A stretch of DNA of 64,000 nucleotides from COE1 sp036310845 (GTDB lineage Bacteria; Bacillota; Clostridia; Lachnospirales; Lachnospiraceae). Positions within the stretch are counted from its first letter, which is position 1, and each line of letters opens with the position of its first letter. Below are positions 35,527 to 44,379 of the stretch, piece after piece. The notes below the pieces were generated by a model. It ran no database searches. It was not told where the DNA came from and worked only from the letters and a program-made list of their open reading frames with translations. The stretch covers positions 1-64,000 of the forward strand of contig JAXJRB010000124.1 in the NCBI GenBank assembly GCA_036310845.1, read 5' to 3'. A program made the position numbers and the translations under genes.

Positions 35527-36519
35527 TCATAAAACATCCGCAAAATGTACCTTTAATCTTCTAAAGATTAATGCACCAATACCAAATAATACCACTGTTA
35601 CAATCCAGAAATACATCGTCGAATAGAAATCCTGCCAAAACCACGTATTTTCAAACATCGCACTTCGGAATCCATTCACAATATAAAACATCGGATTAAT
35701 CTTCAAAACAAACTGCATAACTGGTGGCACTGTATTTAAATCCCACAAAATCGGTGTTGCCCACATACCAATCTGCAAACCAATGTTAATAATTTGAGCC
35801 AAATCTCTAAAAAACAATACCATTGCACATGTCGAATACACCAATGCTAATACAAATAAAAATAAACAGAAACTAAAATATGGAATCTGTAACAAATACA
35901 AATCAGGTGTATATCCCATACACACATATACAACCAACATAAAACAAACAAAAAAGATATGTGTAAAGGAAGCTGATATAATTTTGATAATCGGTATTAC
36001 ACTAATCTTGAAAACAACCTTTTTTACAAGATAACTATATTCCAATAATGCCATGGTTCCTCCAGTTATTGCCTCTGAAAAGAAAAACCAAGGCACTAAT
36101 CCTGCCGTCAACCAAATTACGTAAGGAATCTGTATCGTCCCCGCCAAAGCTTCTGCTCTTGCTCCCATAACATAATCAAAAACAAACCAATACAACGCCA
36201 CAGTAATCACTGGTTGAACAAATGCCCAAACCTTTCCAAGATAAGAACCTGCAAATCGATTCTTAAAGTCATTCTTGGCAAGCTTCCAAATTAACTTTCT
36301 AGAATCCCACAATTCTACCGGCAACGATATCAATCTGTCATAAAAGCGATAAAACACCGCTAAACCACTTACAATCAACACGCAAGCTATTACCTTTTTT
36401 ATCATTTCCTCCTGTGGGTCAGCTAACGGATTGTGGTGCACCACAATAATCACCATAGCAACCAACGCCACCAAACCTGCTAATAGCTTTACTGCTCTTT
36501 TGGATAGTCCCTTTTTCAT
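35527..36519 (-). CDS. Polysaccharide ABC exporter permease (Wzm-like)
   Basis: A 330-residue ABC-2 type permease. The core of six helices runs from about 95 (NDFKNRFAGSYLGKVWAF) to the C-terminus. An extra N-terminal region of about 65 residues adds two helices (LLAGLVALVAMVIIVVHH and MIKKVIACVLIVSGLAVFY), which the common 260-residue Wzm lacks. It would carry the undecaprenyl-linked polymer across the membrane with the ATPase encoded just downstream. AAGGG precedes the ATG. Confidence 0.92.
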   Translation of the reverse strand: MKKGLSKRAVKLLAGLVALVAMVIIVVHHNPLADPQEEMIKKVIACVLIVSGLAVFYRFYDRLISLPVELWDSRKLIWKLAKNDFKNRFAGSYLGKVWAFVQPVITVALYWFVFDYVMGARAEALAGTIQIPYVIWLTAGLVPWFFFSEAITGGTMALLEYSYLVKKVVFKISVIPIIKIISASFTHIFFVCFMLVVYVCMGYTPDLYLLQIPYFSFCLFLFVLALVYSTCAMVLFFRDLAQIINIGLQIGMWATPILWDLNTVPPVMQFVLKINPMFYIVNGFRSAMFENTWFWQDFYSTMYFWIVTVVLFGIGALIFRRLKVHFADVL

Positions 36520-36535
36520 CTATTGATACCCTTTT

Positions 36536-37087
36536 CTATCTCTTAAATTCTTTGATGCTGCCCCATTTTGTATCCTTTTCAGAAAGGGTAAGCTTCATTC
36601 CTTCCGGAATTGGCCATTCTACACCAATCTCAGGATCATTCCAAAGAAGGCCGCCTTCATCATTTGGATGATAAAAATCTGTACACTTATAACAAAACTC
36701 TGCATAATCAGATAAAACAAGAAAACCATGTGCAAAATTCTTTGGAATAAAGAACTGTTTCTTATTCTCTTCTGATAGAAGCACACCATACCACTGTCCA
36801 AAAGTCTTAGAACCCTCTCGCAAATCAACAGCAACATCATACACTTCACCCTTAATGACGCGAACCAGCTTGTCCTGTGGAAATTCCTTCTGGAAATGAA
36901 GTCCTCTTAATACTCCCTTTTTAGATGCAGACTGATTATCCTGTACAAATACTTCCGGAATACCTGCTTCCTTAAAATCATTATAATTATAGGTTTCCAT
37001 GAAATATCCTCTATTATCCCCAAAAACGGAAGGCGTAATAATCTTCAATCCTTCTATTCCACATGTTTCAACTGTAATCTTTCCCAT
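36536..37087 (-). CDS. rfbC: dTDP-4-dehydrorhamnose 3,5-epimerase
   Basis: A cupin-fold epimerase of 183 residues, the third step of dTDP-L-rhamnose synthesis. VFVQDNQSASKKGVLRGLHF contains the catalytic His in RGLHFQ, and FAHGFLVLSDYAEFCYK contains the second active-site region. GAGGAG lies before the ATG. It is placed between a GH25 gene and the exporter permease, within the same minus-strand operon as rfbA and rfbB. Confidence 0.95.
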   Translation of the reverse strand: MGKITVETCGIEGLKIITPSVFGDNRGYFMETYNYNDFKEAGIPEVFVQDNQSASKKGVLRGLHFQKEFPQDKLVRVIKGEVYDVAVDLREGSKTFGQWYGVLLSEENKKQFFIPKNFAHGFLVLSDYAEFCYKCTDFYHPNDEGGLLWNDPEIGVEWPIPEGMKLTLSEKDTKWGSIKEFKR

Positions 37088-37112
37088 GTTATTTCTCCTC
37101 TTTATGTTCCAA

Positions 37113-38417
37113 TTAATATCCTAGATAGCTGACATTTAAATCAACATATCCCTCAATGCCTGCCACAGTACCCTTGGAGGTATACTGCCACATATCATAA
37201 CGATTTTCATACAACGGTGTATCTCTATACTCTGCAAGCCAAATGGTATATTTTTCCAGCTTCTCAGCGTGCATTTTATTATAGTAGTACCATCTCCCCG
37301 AGTAAATGCCTGGGGTATATCCCGCATTCTTAATCGTCTTACAGAAATATTCACAAACTAAAGTTCTCGTATCAGCATCAATCTGATCAGCTCTAGCTGT
37401 GCCTCCACCACCTTCTATATCAATAAAGACAGGATAGTCCACCTTCTCTCCGCTTAATAGCTCAAGTACCATAGACGCCTCTTCAACCGCTTCTACCGGA
37501 TTTACTGCCTGCGAAAAGAAATATATACCAACTTTAATACCTGCTTTTTTTGCACCCTCTATATTCGCCCTAAAATATGGATCTTCTACAAGAGCACCTG
37601 TCTGCATACCTCGGTAGCCACATCGTATAATAGCAAATTCTACTCCTTCTGCTGCTACTACGTCCCAATCAATCTCTTTCTGATATTTCGAAACATCAAT
37701 ACCAAGAGACACTGCGTTTTCCAGCTCGTCAACATTCAGCAATGTTGTATGCTGCGTTGCATCCTCATCTTCTTCATTGATTTCCTTCTGATTCACATCC
37801 TCGACAGAAGCATCAACCTCCGCCTCACTATGAATCAAATATGCGATATCCTCAATGGCTGTATAAGATACAATCGCCTTTACTCGTGCAGTCAAAGGTT
37901 CTTTTTGAATCTCATATCCTTCCATTTCATGCATGAAAATTTCGTATTCAGCCGGCCTTAAATCACCCACATAGATTATTCCATCTCTGTCCAAATCTTT
38001 ATAGGTTCCTACATTTCTAATTTCTACTTCAAACTCCTGCCCTGCAATTACTTTCCCTGCATCATCAACAATCTTAATTCGCAAATCTTTTTCCACTGAT
38101 GTCGCAAGCAAGGAAACTTTTATATCTCCTGAGACTACTTGTTCTCCATTTGTTTCTTTCATCTGCACGGCGTTGCTTCTCTTTTCATCATGGTCAAAGA
38201 AGGTATCATCCTTCAAAAAGCTTGAAAGCTCAGCTCCTTTTACCATTCCGTCTTCTGCTAATTCTACTGTTTTTTCTCCCTTTGTAGGCTGAGAATTTTC
38301 GACTACTGTATGTGTTTCTATAAGTTTATCCCGATTCACAAACACAACAATCACAGCTATCATCAGAATCGCACTCAGCATACCCAAAAATGTAAGTCGT
38401 TTTATTTTAGAGTCCAT
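37113..38417 (-). CDS. Membrane-anchored GH25 muramidase
   Basis: A 434-residue protein: a short cytoplasmic start, a membrane helix (about 8-30), a beta domain (about 85-180, KVSLLATSVEKDLRIKI) shared with the larger GH25 protein at 40614, an acidic linker, and a C-terminal GH25 lysozyme domain (VSLGIDVSKYQKEIDWD, acidic pair in VFIDIEGGGG, ending VDLNVSYLGY). GH25 enzymes cut the MurNAc-GlcNAc bond. ATG 38417 has AGAGG six bases upstream and overlaps the rfbA stop by 11 bp. Its place between rfbA and rfbC suggests wall remodelling at the site of polymer attachment. Confidence 0.92.
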   Translation of the reverse strand: MDSKIKRLTFLGMLSAILMIAVIVVFVNRDKLIETHTVVENSQPTKGEKTVELAEDGMVKGAELSSFLKDDTFFDHDEKRSNAVQMKETNGEQVVSGDIKVSLLATSVEKDLRIKIVDDAGKVIAGQEFEVEIRNVGTYKDLDRDGIIYVGDLRPAEYEIFMHEMEGYEIQKEPLTARVKAIVSYTAIEDIAYLIHSEAEVDASVEDVNQKEINEEDEDATQHTTLLNVDELENAVSLGIDVSKYQKEIDWDVVAAEGVEFAIIRCGYRGMQTGALVEDPYFRANIEGAKKAGIKVGIYFFSQAVNPVEAVEEASMVLELLSGEKVDYPVFIDIEGGGGTARADQIDADTRTLVCEYFCKTIKNAGYTPGIYSGRWYYYNKMHAEKLEKYTIWLAEYRDTPLYENRYDMWQYTSKGTVAGIEGYVDLNVSYLGY

Positions 38418-39285
38418 TCGCAACCTCTACCAAGTATTTTCCATATTCTGTCTTCATCAATGGTTCTGCAAGCTTTAATAACTGTTCCTTGTCAATAAAG
38501 CCTCTTTTGTATGCAATTTCTTCAATACACGATACATATAAGCCCTGTCTCTTCTGAATCGCTGAAACAAAATCCGCAGCAGCAAGAAGCATGTCATGAT
38601 TACCCGTATCCAACCACGCAAATCCTCTTCCAAGCGTTTCAACACTCAAAACTCCACGTTTTAAATATTCATTGTTTACACTTGTAATTTCAATCTCACC
38701 ACGTGCAGATGGCTTTACATTTTTAGCAATCTCCACAACATCATTGTCATAAAAATACAAGCCAGGTACTGCATAATTTGACTTTGGATTAGTCGGTTTC
38801 TCTTCAATAGAAAGAGCCTTACCATTCTCGTCAAACTCTACAACTCCATATTCTCTTGGATCTCTCACATAATAACCGAATATCGTCGCACCCTTTTGTG
38901 TTTCTGTCCGTTCTGCTGCACTGCGAAGAACCTTTGAAAAGCTCTGTCCATAAAAAATATTGTCTCCAAGAACTAATGCAACTGCATCCTTACCTATAAA
39001 TTCCTCGCCAATAATAAATGCATCCGCAAGTCCTCTCGGTTCTTCCTGTATTGCATACTCAAAACGCATACCAAGCTGTGAGCCATCACCTAATAATTCT
39101 TGAAAAACAGGTAAGTCTCTTGGTGTCGAAATAACAAGCACTTCTCTGATTCCTGCCAGCATCAATGTAGATAATGGATAATATATCATCGGTTTATCAT
39201 ATACTGGCATTATCTGCTTTGAAATTGCTTTGGTAAGTGGATAAAGTCTAGTTCCTGACCCTCCTGCTAATATTATTCCCTTCAT
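38407..39285 (-). CDS. rfbA: Glucose-1-phosphate thymidylyltransferase
   Basis: It makes dTDP-glucose from glucose-1-phosphate and dTTP. The nucleotidyltransferase signature GGSGTRLYPLT lies at the N-terminus, followed by KPMIYYPLSTL, VLGDNIFYG and EEKPTNPKSNYA. With ATG 39285 the protein has 292 residues, the normal length; AAGGAG is eight bases upstream. The frame stays open to 39372, but that stretch is the repeat/hairpin region and not part of the protein. It overlaps the GH25 gene by 11 bp. Confidence 0.97.
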   Translation of the reverse strand: MKGIILAGGSGTRLYPLTKAISKQIMPVYDKPMIYYPLSTLMLAGIREVLVISTPRDLPVFQELLGDGSQLGMRFEYAIQEEPRGLADAFIIGEEFIGKDAVALVLGDNIFYGQSFSKVLRSAAERTETQKGATIFGYYVRDPREYGVVEFDENGKALSIEEKPTNPKSNYAVPGLYFYDNDVVEIAKNVKPSARGEIEITSVNNEYLKRGVLSVETLGRGFAWLDTGNHDMLLAAADFVSAIQKRQGLYVSCIEEIAYKRGFIDKEQLLKLAEPLMKTEYGKYLVEVANGL

Positions 39286-39301
39286 AACAAAAACTCCTTT
39301 T

Positions 39302-39448
39302 CTCATTGCTAACACCACCTCGCACACAAGTATGCTCGGTGCTGTGCTTTCGTCAAATGGATTCACATGCAAGCATGGAATCCGCTTGGCTCATTGCTAA
39401 CACCAAATGGGAACGGCTTTACCTTCCTCCCAAGGCAACGACGTTCCC
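39302..39448 (-). repeat. 14-mer plus hairpin repeats, copies B and C
   Basis: Reading on the minus strand there is hairpin H1 (39409-39448, GGGAACG/CGTTCCC outer stem), 14-mer B GTGTTAGCAATGAG (39390-39403), CCAAGC, hairpin H2 (39359-39383, GGATTC/GAATCC and ATGC/GCAT, TT tip), hairpin H3 (39316-39341, CACC/GGTG and GCATAC/GTGTGC, TT tip) and 14-mer C (39302-39315). Copy C ends 17 nt before the rfbA ATG. Copy A lies at 20-64. The hairpin sequences differ while their shapes and the 14-mer are kept. No coding function is likely. Confidence 0.65.
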
Positions 39449-39463
39449 AATATGACATCACTT

Positions 39464-40540
39464 TTATTTATACATTTCAGCGTAGTACTTCTGATAGTTG
39501 CCACTTGTTACGTGCTCCATCCAATCTTCATGTTCAAAGTACCACTTAATTGTTCTCTTAATACCTTCCTTGAACATTGTCTCCGGCTCCCAGCCAATCT
39601 CAGCCTTAATCTTGTCCGGTGCTATTGCATATCTTCTGTCATGTCCCTTACGATCTTCTACGTAAGTAATTAGCTCCTTAGAAACTAATGCTTTTCTTGG
39701 ATCTGCATCATCTAACATTTCCTGTAAGGTTTCCAGAATAATCTCAATAATCTCAATGTTCTGTTTCTCATTGTGTCCACCAACATTATATGTTTCAAAA
39801 AGTCTTCCCTTTTCCTGTACCATATCAATAGCCTTTGCATGGTCCTCTACATATAACCAGTCACGAACATTTTTACCATCACCATATACCGGAAGCTTCT
39901 TACCATGTAATGCATTGTTAATAATCAATGGAATAAGCTTTTCCGGGAACTGATATGGACCATAATTATTTGAACAGTTCGTAATATTTGCCGGGAACTT
40001 ATAAGTATCCATATATGCCTTTACAAGCATATCAGAGGATGCCTTACTTGCAGAGTATGGACTATGAGGATCATAAGGAGTTGTCTCATAGAAATATTCT
40101 CCTTCATTTTCCAAAGAACCATACACCTCATCCGTAGAAACATGAAGGAACTTCTTTCCTTCCTTAAAGCTTCCATCCGATAATTCCCATGCTGCCTTTG
40201 CACAATTAAGCATAACCGCTGTTCCAAGTACATTAGTCTGTACAAACACTTCCGGATTACGAATACTTCTATCAACATGGCTCTCTGCTGCAAAATGCAC
40301 TACTCTGTCAATATCATTTTCCGCAAAAATCTTTGCAATTGCCTCTTTGTCTGTAATATCTGCCTTAACAAATGTATAATTGCTTCTATCCTCAATATCC
40401 TTAAGATTCTCAAGGTTACCTGCATAGGTCAGAACGTCAACGTTAATGATTCTGATATCATCACCATACTTTTTAAACATATAGTGAATATAATTAGAAC
40501 CGATAAATCCTGCGCCTCCAGTTACCAAATAAGTTTTCAT
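39464..40540 (-). CDS. rfbB: dTDP-glucose 4,6-dehydratase
   Basis: The second step of dTDP-rhamnose synthesis. The extended SDR shows YLVTGGAGFIGSNYIHY (NAD site), the catalytic VSTDEVYGSL and YSASKASSDMLV (YxxxK), and the family's HFAAESHVDRSI and NCSNNYGPYQFPEKLIPL. The length of 358 residues from ATG 40540 is normal; GGAGG is eleven bases upstream. The frame open to 40612 has no site. It follows the large GH25 gene and is separated from rfbA by the repeat block, so rfbA output may depend on those hairpins. Confidence 0.97.
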   Translation of the reverse strand: MKTYLVTGGAGFIGSNYIHYMFKKYGDDIRIINVDVLTYAGNLENLKDIEDRSNYTFVKADITDKEAIAKIFAENDIDRVVHFAAESHVDRSIRNPEVFVQTNVLGTAVMLNCAKAAWELSDGSFKEGKKFLHVSTDEVYGSLENEGEYFYETTPYDPHSPYSASKASSDMLVKAYMDTYKFPANITNCSNNYGPYQFPEKLIPLIINNALHGKKLPVYGDGKNVRDWLYVEDHAKAIDMVQEKGRLFETYNVGGHNEKQNIEIIEIILETLQEMLDDADPRKALVSKELITYVEDRKGHDRRYAIAPDKIKAEIGWEPETMFKEGIKRTIKWYFEHEDWMEHVTSGNYQKYYAEMYK

Positions 40541-40613
40541 TAGGACACTTACCTCCATTTTTTCCGCATTTTTATTCTTTACCATCATAATCCGAAACTG
40601 GAAATAATGCAAG

Positions 40614-43600
40614 CTAATAACCCAAATAGCTCAAATTCAAATCCACATTTCCTTTAATACCATTAATTGTACCCTTGCTGGAATACTGCCACATATCGTA
40701 TTTCCCTGCATAAGTAGGGGCTGAAGAATATTGTGCCAGCCATATCTTATATCCGCCAAGAGTACCCATATTCAGCTTTCCTTCATACCAAGCCTTCGAT
40801 GCATAGATACCCGGCTTATAACCCGCATTCTGAACCGTTTGGCAAAATGCATTCACAACAGCAGTTCGTGTATTCTTATCAATTTTGTCTGCACGACCAC
40901 CACTTGCCTCTGTATCAATGAATATTGGATACGTCAAATGATAGCCCTGTGCAAGACTAACCGCAAGGGATGCCTCTTTTACCGCTTCCACTTCATTAAT
41001 CGCTTGAGAGAACACATAGATACCAACCTTTAAGCCAGCTGCTGTTGCTCCTTTTATATTCGTATGAAAATTTGGATCCGTAATCAACGCTCCTGTTGAA
41101 GATCCTCTGTATGCACATCGAATAATAACATAATCTACGCCTGAGCTCTTAACTGCATTCCAGTCAATTTTACCATTATGCTTTGAAACATCAATACCAA
41201 AGGTCGAGCCATTAACATTTGTCTGAATCGCACCATCAGAACCAAAGTTATACGTTACCCCTTTAATTATCTGTGTACCTGTTACAGGTTTTCCGTCTTT
41301 ATCATAATAATATGTCTTACCATTAATCGTCTGCCAACCTGTATAGATATATTTCGCATCATTCATAACAAAAAACTCTTTTGCTGTGAAATAATCTGCA
41401 TAAACAGCTTCTATATATTTACCTTCGCTATTCTTAATATATACCTGTCTGCCATCCTTATCCTTTAAACGTGTAGAGGTGTCTGCTGTAGCATCACTAT
41501 TAACGGTTACCACACAAATTGCTGCAAGCTGTTTCCCCGCCGCGTTTTTCTCCTTTGTTGTTGCGGTAATTTTTACAGTTCCCGCCGCAACGGCAGTGAC
41601 TACACCCTTTTCATCTACCTTTGCAATCTTCTCATTAGCAGTTGTCCAAGTAACACCCTGATCTGATATATAATTGGAAACTGTAGAAACAAGTGTTGTT
41701 TTCCCTCCAACTGCGAGCCATACCTGCTCTTTATCAAGAGTAATGCTTAATTCACTTGCAGGATTTACTTGTACTGTTGTAGTCGCTCTAATATCCAGTT
41801 CCTTGCCAGAAGCATCTTTAACGTCTTTTATCTGTCCGGTAATCGTCACTGTTCCCTGCTTCACACCTGTAACCACGCCCGTGTTACTATCAATAGATGC
41901 TACAGAAGAATCCGAACTTGACCAATGTATGGAAGGAAAGCCTTCTGTCATTGTTTTTGTACTTCCATCTGACATAGCATATACCAGCTTAGAAGGTTTT
42001 ACAGTAAGTGTTCCGCGTACATTGCATGCATCTGCTGTTTTTGTAAGCTCTAGATTACCTGATGTTATCTGCACTTTCTCTACCGTTACCTCACAGGTTG
42101 CCGTAGAAAATTCCTCAATTTCAGAAGTCTCCTTGGTAGGCTCACCTTGCGTTGTTGTGGTCTCTCCCATACCCTCTGCCATTGTCTGTTCTTCTGATTC
42201 TGGTACAATCGTCTTCGTTGTTATCGTCTTTCTCGTAACCTTATATGTAATTGTTGCATTTCCTGTACTCTTTGCCGTTACTGTTCCATCACTCGATACC
42301 GTCGCAACGCTTTCATTTGACGACTTCCATTCTTTCGTATATTGATATTCTGTCTTTATATTATCTTTTTCTATTACTTCATTGTTATGAGACGAACCCT
42401 TTAAGGTTGCATTTGTTCCTTCTAAAAGCTTCAAGCTCGTCTGATCCAATGTTACATGCAATGTATCAAAAGCCATTCTGAAATGAGCTGCTGATAACTG
42501 CGACGGATCCGGAATTGTACTCTTTTCAATCTTGGTATAACCTTCCGTTCCACTAGCAAGCTGTTTTGATGGCTCAACCCACGGTACCGTATCTGTCAGC
42601 TTCACCTCTTCCGTTGCCGCATCTGCCTTAACCTCAGTATCCTCAACCGCTACATTAACCTGTGCTTCTGTCTTTACCTCATCCTGCACATTGATAACGA
42701 CATATTCTACCTTATCCTTAACCGTTACCTGTTGCGCTGTTGTCGGAAATTTATATGTATCTGTCGAAGAAATAATCGCATCATACTTTCCAGCCTTGAT
42801 ATTGTTCGCATAGATAACACCATCCTTGTCATCATCAGTAAGAACCAATTTATTGCCACTTGACTTATTGGTCAGAGTAACCTCAAAAGCAGTTCCTGCA
42901 ATCAATGTTCCTGTCGTAGCATCTGTGAAGCGAATCTTCAAATCCTTCTCGACAGAAGTAAAGCTTACACTTACTTTTACCTGCTGTTTTGCAGGCTCCT
43001 CTTCTTGCACAGATTGAATCACTTCTTCTGCTTCAATCTCTGTATCCTGCTGGGCTACGATTCCCACATCTGCCATAGCTAACAAACCACTTTGTCCTAC
43101 CACACCAACACTACTCAACTGCGTTCCAATAGGTGCAATCGCCTGAATCTGTTCCTCCATCTTATTAGATGCACTTAACATAGTAAAAGTTATGATTGCC
43201 GCCACCAAAACAACAACACCTGTACTAGCCACTATCGCATCAAATGCTGTAAAATTACTCAAAAACTCAACAACACGTCCCAAAAACGTTACTGTTCTAT
43301 ATTTATCACGCTTTCCTGCTCCAAATGTATGAGATTGATATCCTTCATAACCTGTATCAAAGTCTTCTTCATTATCATACTCTGCATATAGATATTCTTC
43401 CTCAGACTCGTCATATTCTTCTGTTTCATAGTACTCATCCGTCTCGTCATATTCCTCTGCTTCATAGTACTCATCCGTCTCGTCATATTCCTCTGCTTCA
43501 TAGTACTCATCCGTCTCGTCATATTCCTCTGCTTCATAGTACTCATCAGTCTCGTCATATTCCTCTGCTTCATAGTACTCATCCGTCTCGTCATATTCCT

Positions 43601-43937
43601 CTGCTTCATAGTACTCATCCGTCTCGTCATATTCCTCTACTTCATAGTACTCATCCGTCTCGTCATATTCCTCTGCTTCATAGTACTCATCCGTCTCGTC
43701 ATATTCCTCTGCTTCATAGTACTCATCCGTCTCGTATTCTTCGGATTCATCATCTATATAATTTCCATCCTCATAATATGCCCCCTCTTCGGCATCGGCA
43801 TAATATTCGGAATCATATTCTTCTTCATAATATTCTTCATCATAATCTTCAAAATATTCTTCTGTATATTTATCTACTTTTTTTGCTGGCTTTCTTTTAT
43901 TTGTGCCAAACAAACCATAACCTTTTTTCTTTTTCAT
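40614..43937 (-). CDS. Multi-domain membrane-anchored GH25 protein with Tyr/Glu-rich repeats
   Basis: A 1107-residue type II membrane protein. The N-terminal cytoplasmic part is basic (1-23), then very acidic and Tyr-rich, with nine 12-residue repeats of the form DETDEYYEAEEY (68-175). A membrane helix lies at about 233-255. Outside come the beta domain shared with the smaller GH25 protein (from KVSVSFTSVEKDLKI), at least three BIG2-type Ig-like domains (SLKLLEGTNATLKG, then KPSKLVYAMSDGS and EQVWLAVGGKTTLV), one cell-wall-binding repeat (TGWQTINGKTYYYDKDGKPV) and a GH25 domain with IDTEASGG. It starts the rhamnose operon. A stop codon two codons upstream fixes ATG 43937. Confidence 0.92.
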   Translation of the reverse strand: MKKKKGYGLFGTNKRKPAKKVDKYTEEYFEDYDEEYYEEEYDSEYYADAEEGAYYEDGNYIDDESEEYETDEYYEAEEYDETDEYYEAEEYDETDEYYEVEEYDETDEYYEAEEYDETDEYYEAEEYDETDEYYEAEEYDETDEYYEAEEYDETDEYYEAEEYDETDEYYETEEYDESEEEYLYAEYDNEEDFDTGYEGYQSHTFGAGKRDKYRTVTFLGRVVEFLSNFTAFDAIVASTGVVVLVAAIITFTMLSASNKMEEQIQAIAPIGTQLSSVGVVGQSGLLAMADVGIVAQQDTEIEAEEVIQSVQEEEPAKQQVKVSVSFTSVEKDLKIRFTDATTGTLIAGTAFEVTLTNKSSGNKLVLTDDDKDGVIYANNIKAGKYDAIISSTDTYKFPTTAQQVTVKDKVEYVVINVQDEVKTEAQVNVAVEDTEVKADAATEEVKLTDTVPWVEPSKQLASGTEGYTKIEKSTIPDPSQLSAAHFRMAFDTLHVTLDQTSLKLLEGTNATLKGSSHNNEVIEKDNIKTEYQYTKEWKSSNESVATVSSDGTVTAKSTGNATITYKVTRKTITTKTIVPESEEQTMAEGMGETTTTQGEPTKETSEIEEFSTATCEVTVEKVQITSGNLELTKTADACNVRGTLTVKPSKLVYAMSDGSTKTMTEGFPSIHWSSSDSSVASIDSNTGVVTGVKQGTVTITGQIKDVKDASGKELDIRATTTVQVNPASELSITLDKEQVWLAVGGKTTLVSTVSNYISDQGVTWTTANEKIAKVDEKGVVTAVAAGTVKITATTKEKNAAGKQLAAICVVTVNSDATADTSTRLKDKDGRQVYIKNSEGKYIEAVYADYFTAKEFFVMNDAKYIYTGWQTINGKTYYYDKDGKPVTGTQIIKGVTYNFGSDGAIQTNVNGSTFGIDVSKHNGKIDWNAVKSSGVDYVIIRCAYRGSSTGALITDPNFHTNIKGATAAGLKVGIYVFSQAINEVEAVKEASLAVSLAQGYHLTYPIFIDTEASGGRADKIDKNTRTAVVNAFCQTVQNAGYKPGIYASKAWYEGKLNMGTLGGYKIWLAQYSSAPTYAGKYDMWQYSSKGTINGIKGNVDLNLSYLGY
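43413..43736 (-). repeat. 36-bp coding tandem repeat, nine units
   Basis: Nine in-frame 36-bp units encode the 12-residue Tyr/Glu repeat of the large GH25 protein. Units are nearly identical at the DNA level; protein variants are Ala, Val or Thr at one position, and the first unit starts with Tyr instead of Asp. Such arrays tend to change copy number between strains. Confidence 0.92.
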
Positions 43938-44040
43938 CTTATATTATTCCCTACTCAAACTCTTGATTTTGAGCCTATTCCTCCTATACAAACATCGTAT
44001 CAAGTATATCAAAGTTATGCTAGCTGTACAACAACCTTTT

Positions 44041-44379
44041 TCAGGAATAAAATACCATAATTCCCAACATTATACATAAAATTCCTGCCATTTTACGCAC
44101 CGAAAGTTTCTCACCAAAAACAAACCAACTAAGCACTGGGACAAACACATTCCCCAATGATTCAATTACCGGTCCATTTTTAAAATCCACACCACTATAC
44201 GCATAAACACTCATAAGCATGGACAAGAATAACATTCCATAACCACCTATTACCCATGGATTTAAATACTCCTTAATTACAGAATCATATTTCTGAAGTG
44301 CACTCTTTTTTAATAATATCTGTGATACGGAAGCAATACTTACCGAAATTAACATACATAACAAATATTGATTAATCAT
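44041..44379 (-). CDS. SMR/EamA-like small membrane transporter, subunit 2
   Basis: A four-helix protein of about 112 residues of the small multidrug resistance/half-EamA type. SQILLKKSALQ near the first helix and PVIESLGNVFVPVLSWFVFGEKLS are family-like. ATG 44379 has GGAGGA eight bases upstream, and the gene overlaps its partner by eight bases, so a heterodimer is likely. Paired ArnE/ArnF-type proteins flip undecaprenyl-linked sugars; a similar role here is inference from the polysaccharide setting. It is convergent with nothing, and the large GH25 gene follows 100 bp downstream. Confidence 0.8.
   Translation of the reverse strand: MINQYLLCMLISVSIASVSQILLKKSALQKYDSVIKEYLNPWVIGGYGMLFLSMLMSVYAYSGVDFKNGPVIESLGNVFVPVLSWFVFGEKLSVRKMAGILCIMLGIMVFYS

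Noticed and set aside
39286..39372. N-terminal extension of RfbA of 29 codons
   Set aside because: AAGGAG and ATG 39285 give the normal family length; the extension is the repeat/hairpin region.
41674..42345. A long plus-strand frame opposite the BIG2 domains
   Set aside because: Antisense to a clear multi-domain protein; hydrophobic bias comes from the Thr/Ser/Val codons read backwards.
43413..43736. Possible CRISPR array, because of 36-bp spacing
   Set aside because: Units are directly adjoining, without spacers, and they encode regular in-frame 12-residue repeats.
43325..43966. A plus-strand frame of 213 codons with His/Pro/Ser/Leu repeats
   Set aside because: It is the antisense shadow of the 36-bp repeat of the large GH25 gene. 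It has no ribosome site, and the codon pattern follows from the minus-strand gene.
43979..43984. GGAGGA as ribosome site of the large GH25 gene
   Set aside because: It is more than 40 nt upstream of the ATG and a stop codon lies in frame just before the ATG. No start codon follows it at a useful distance.
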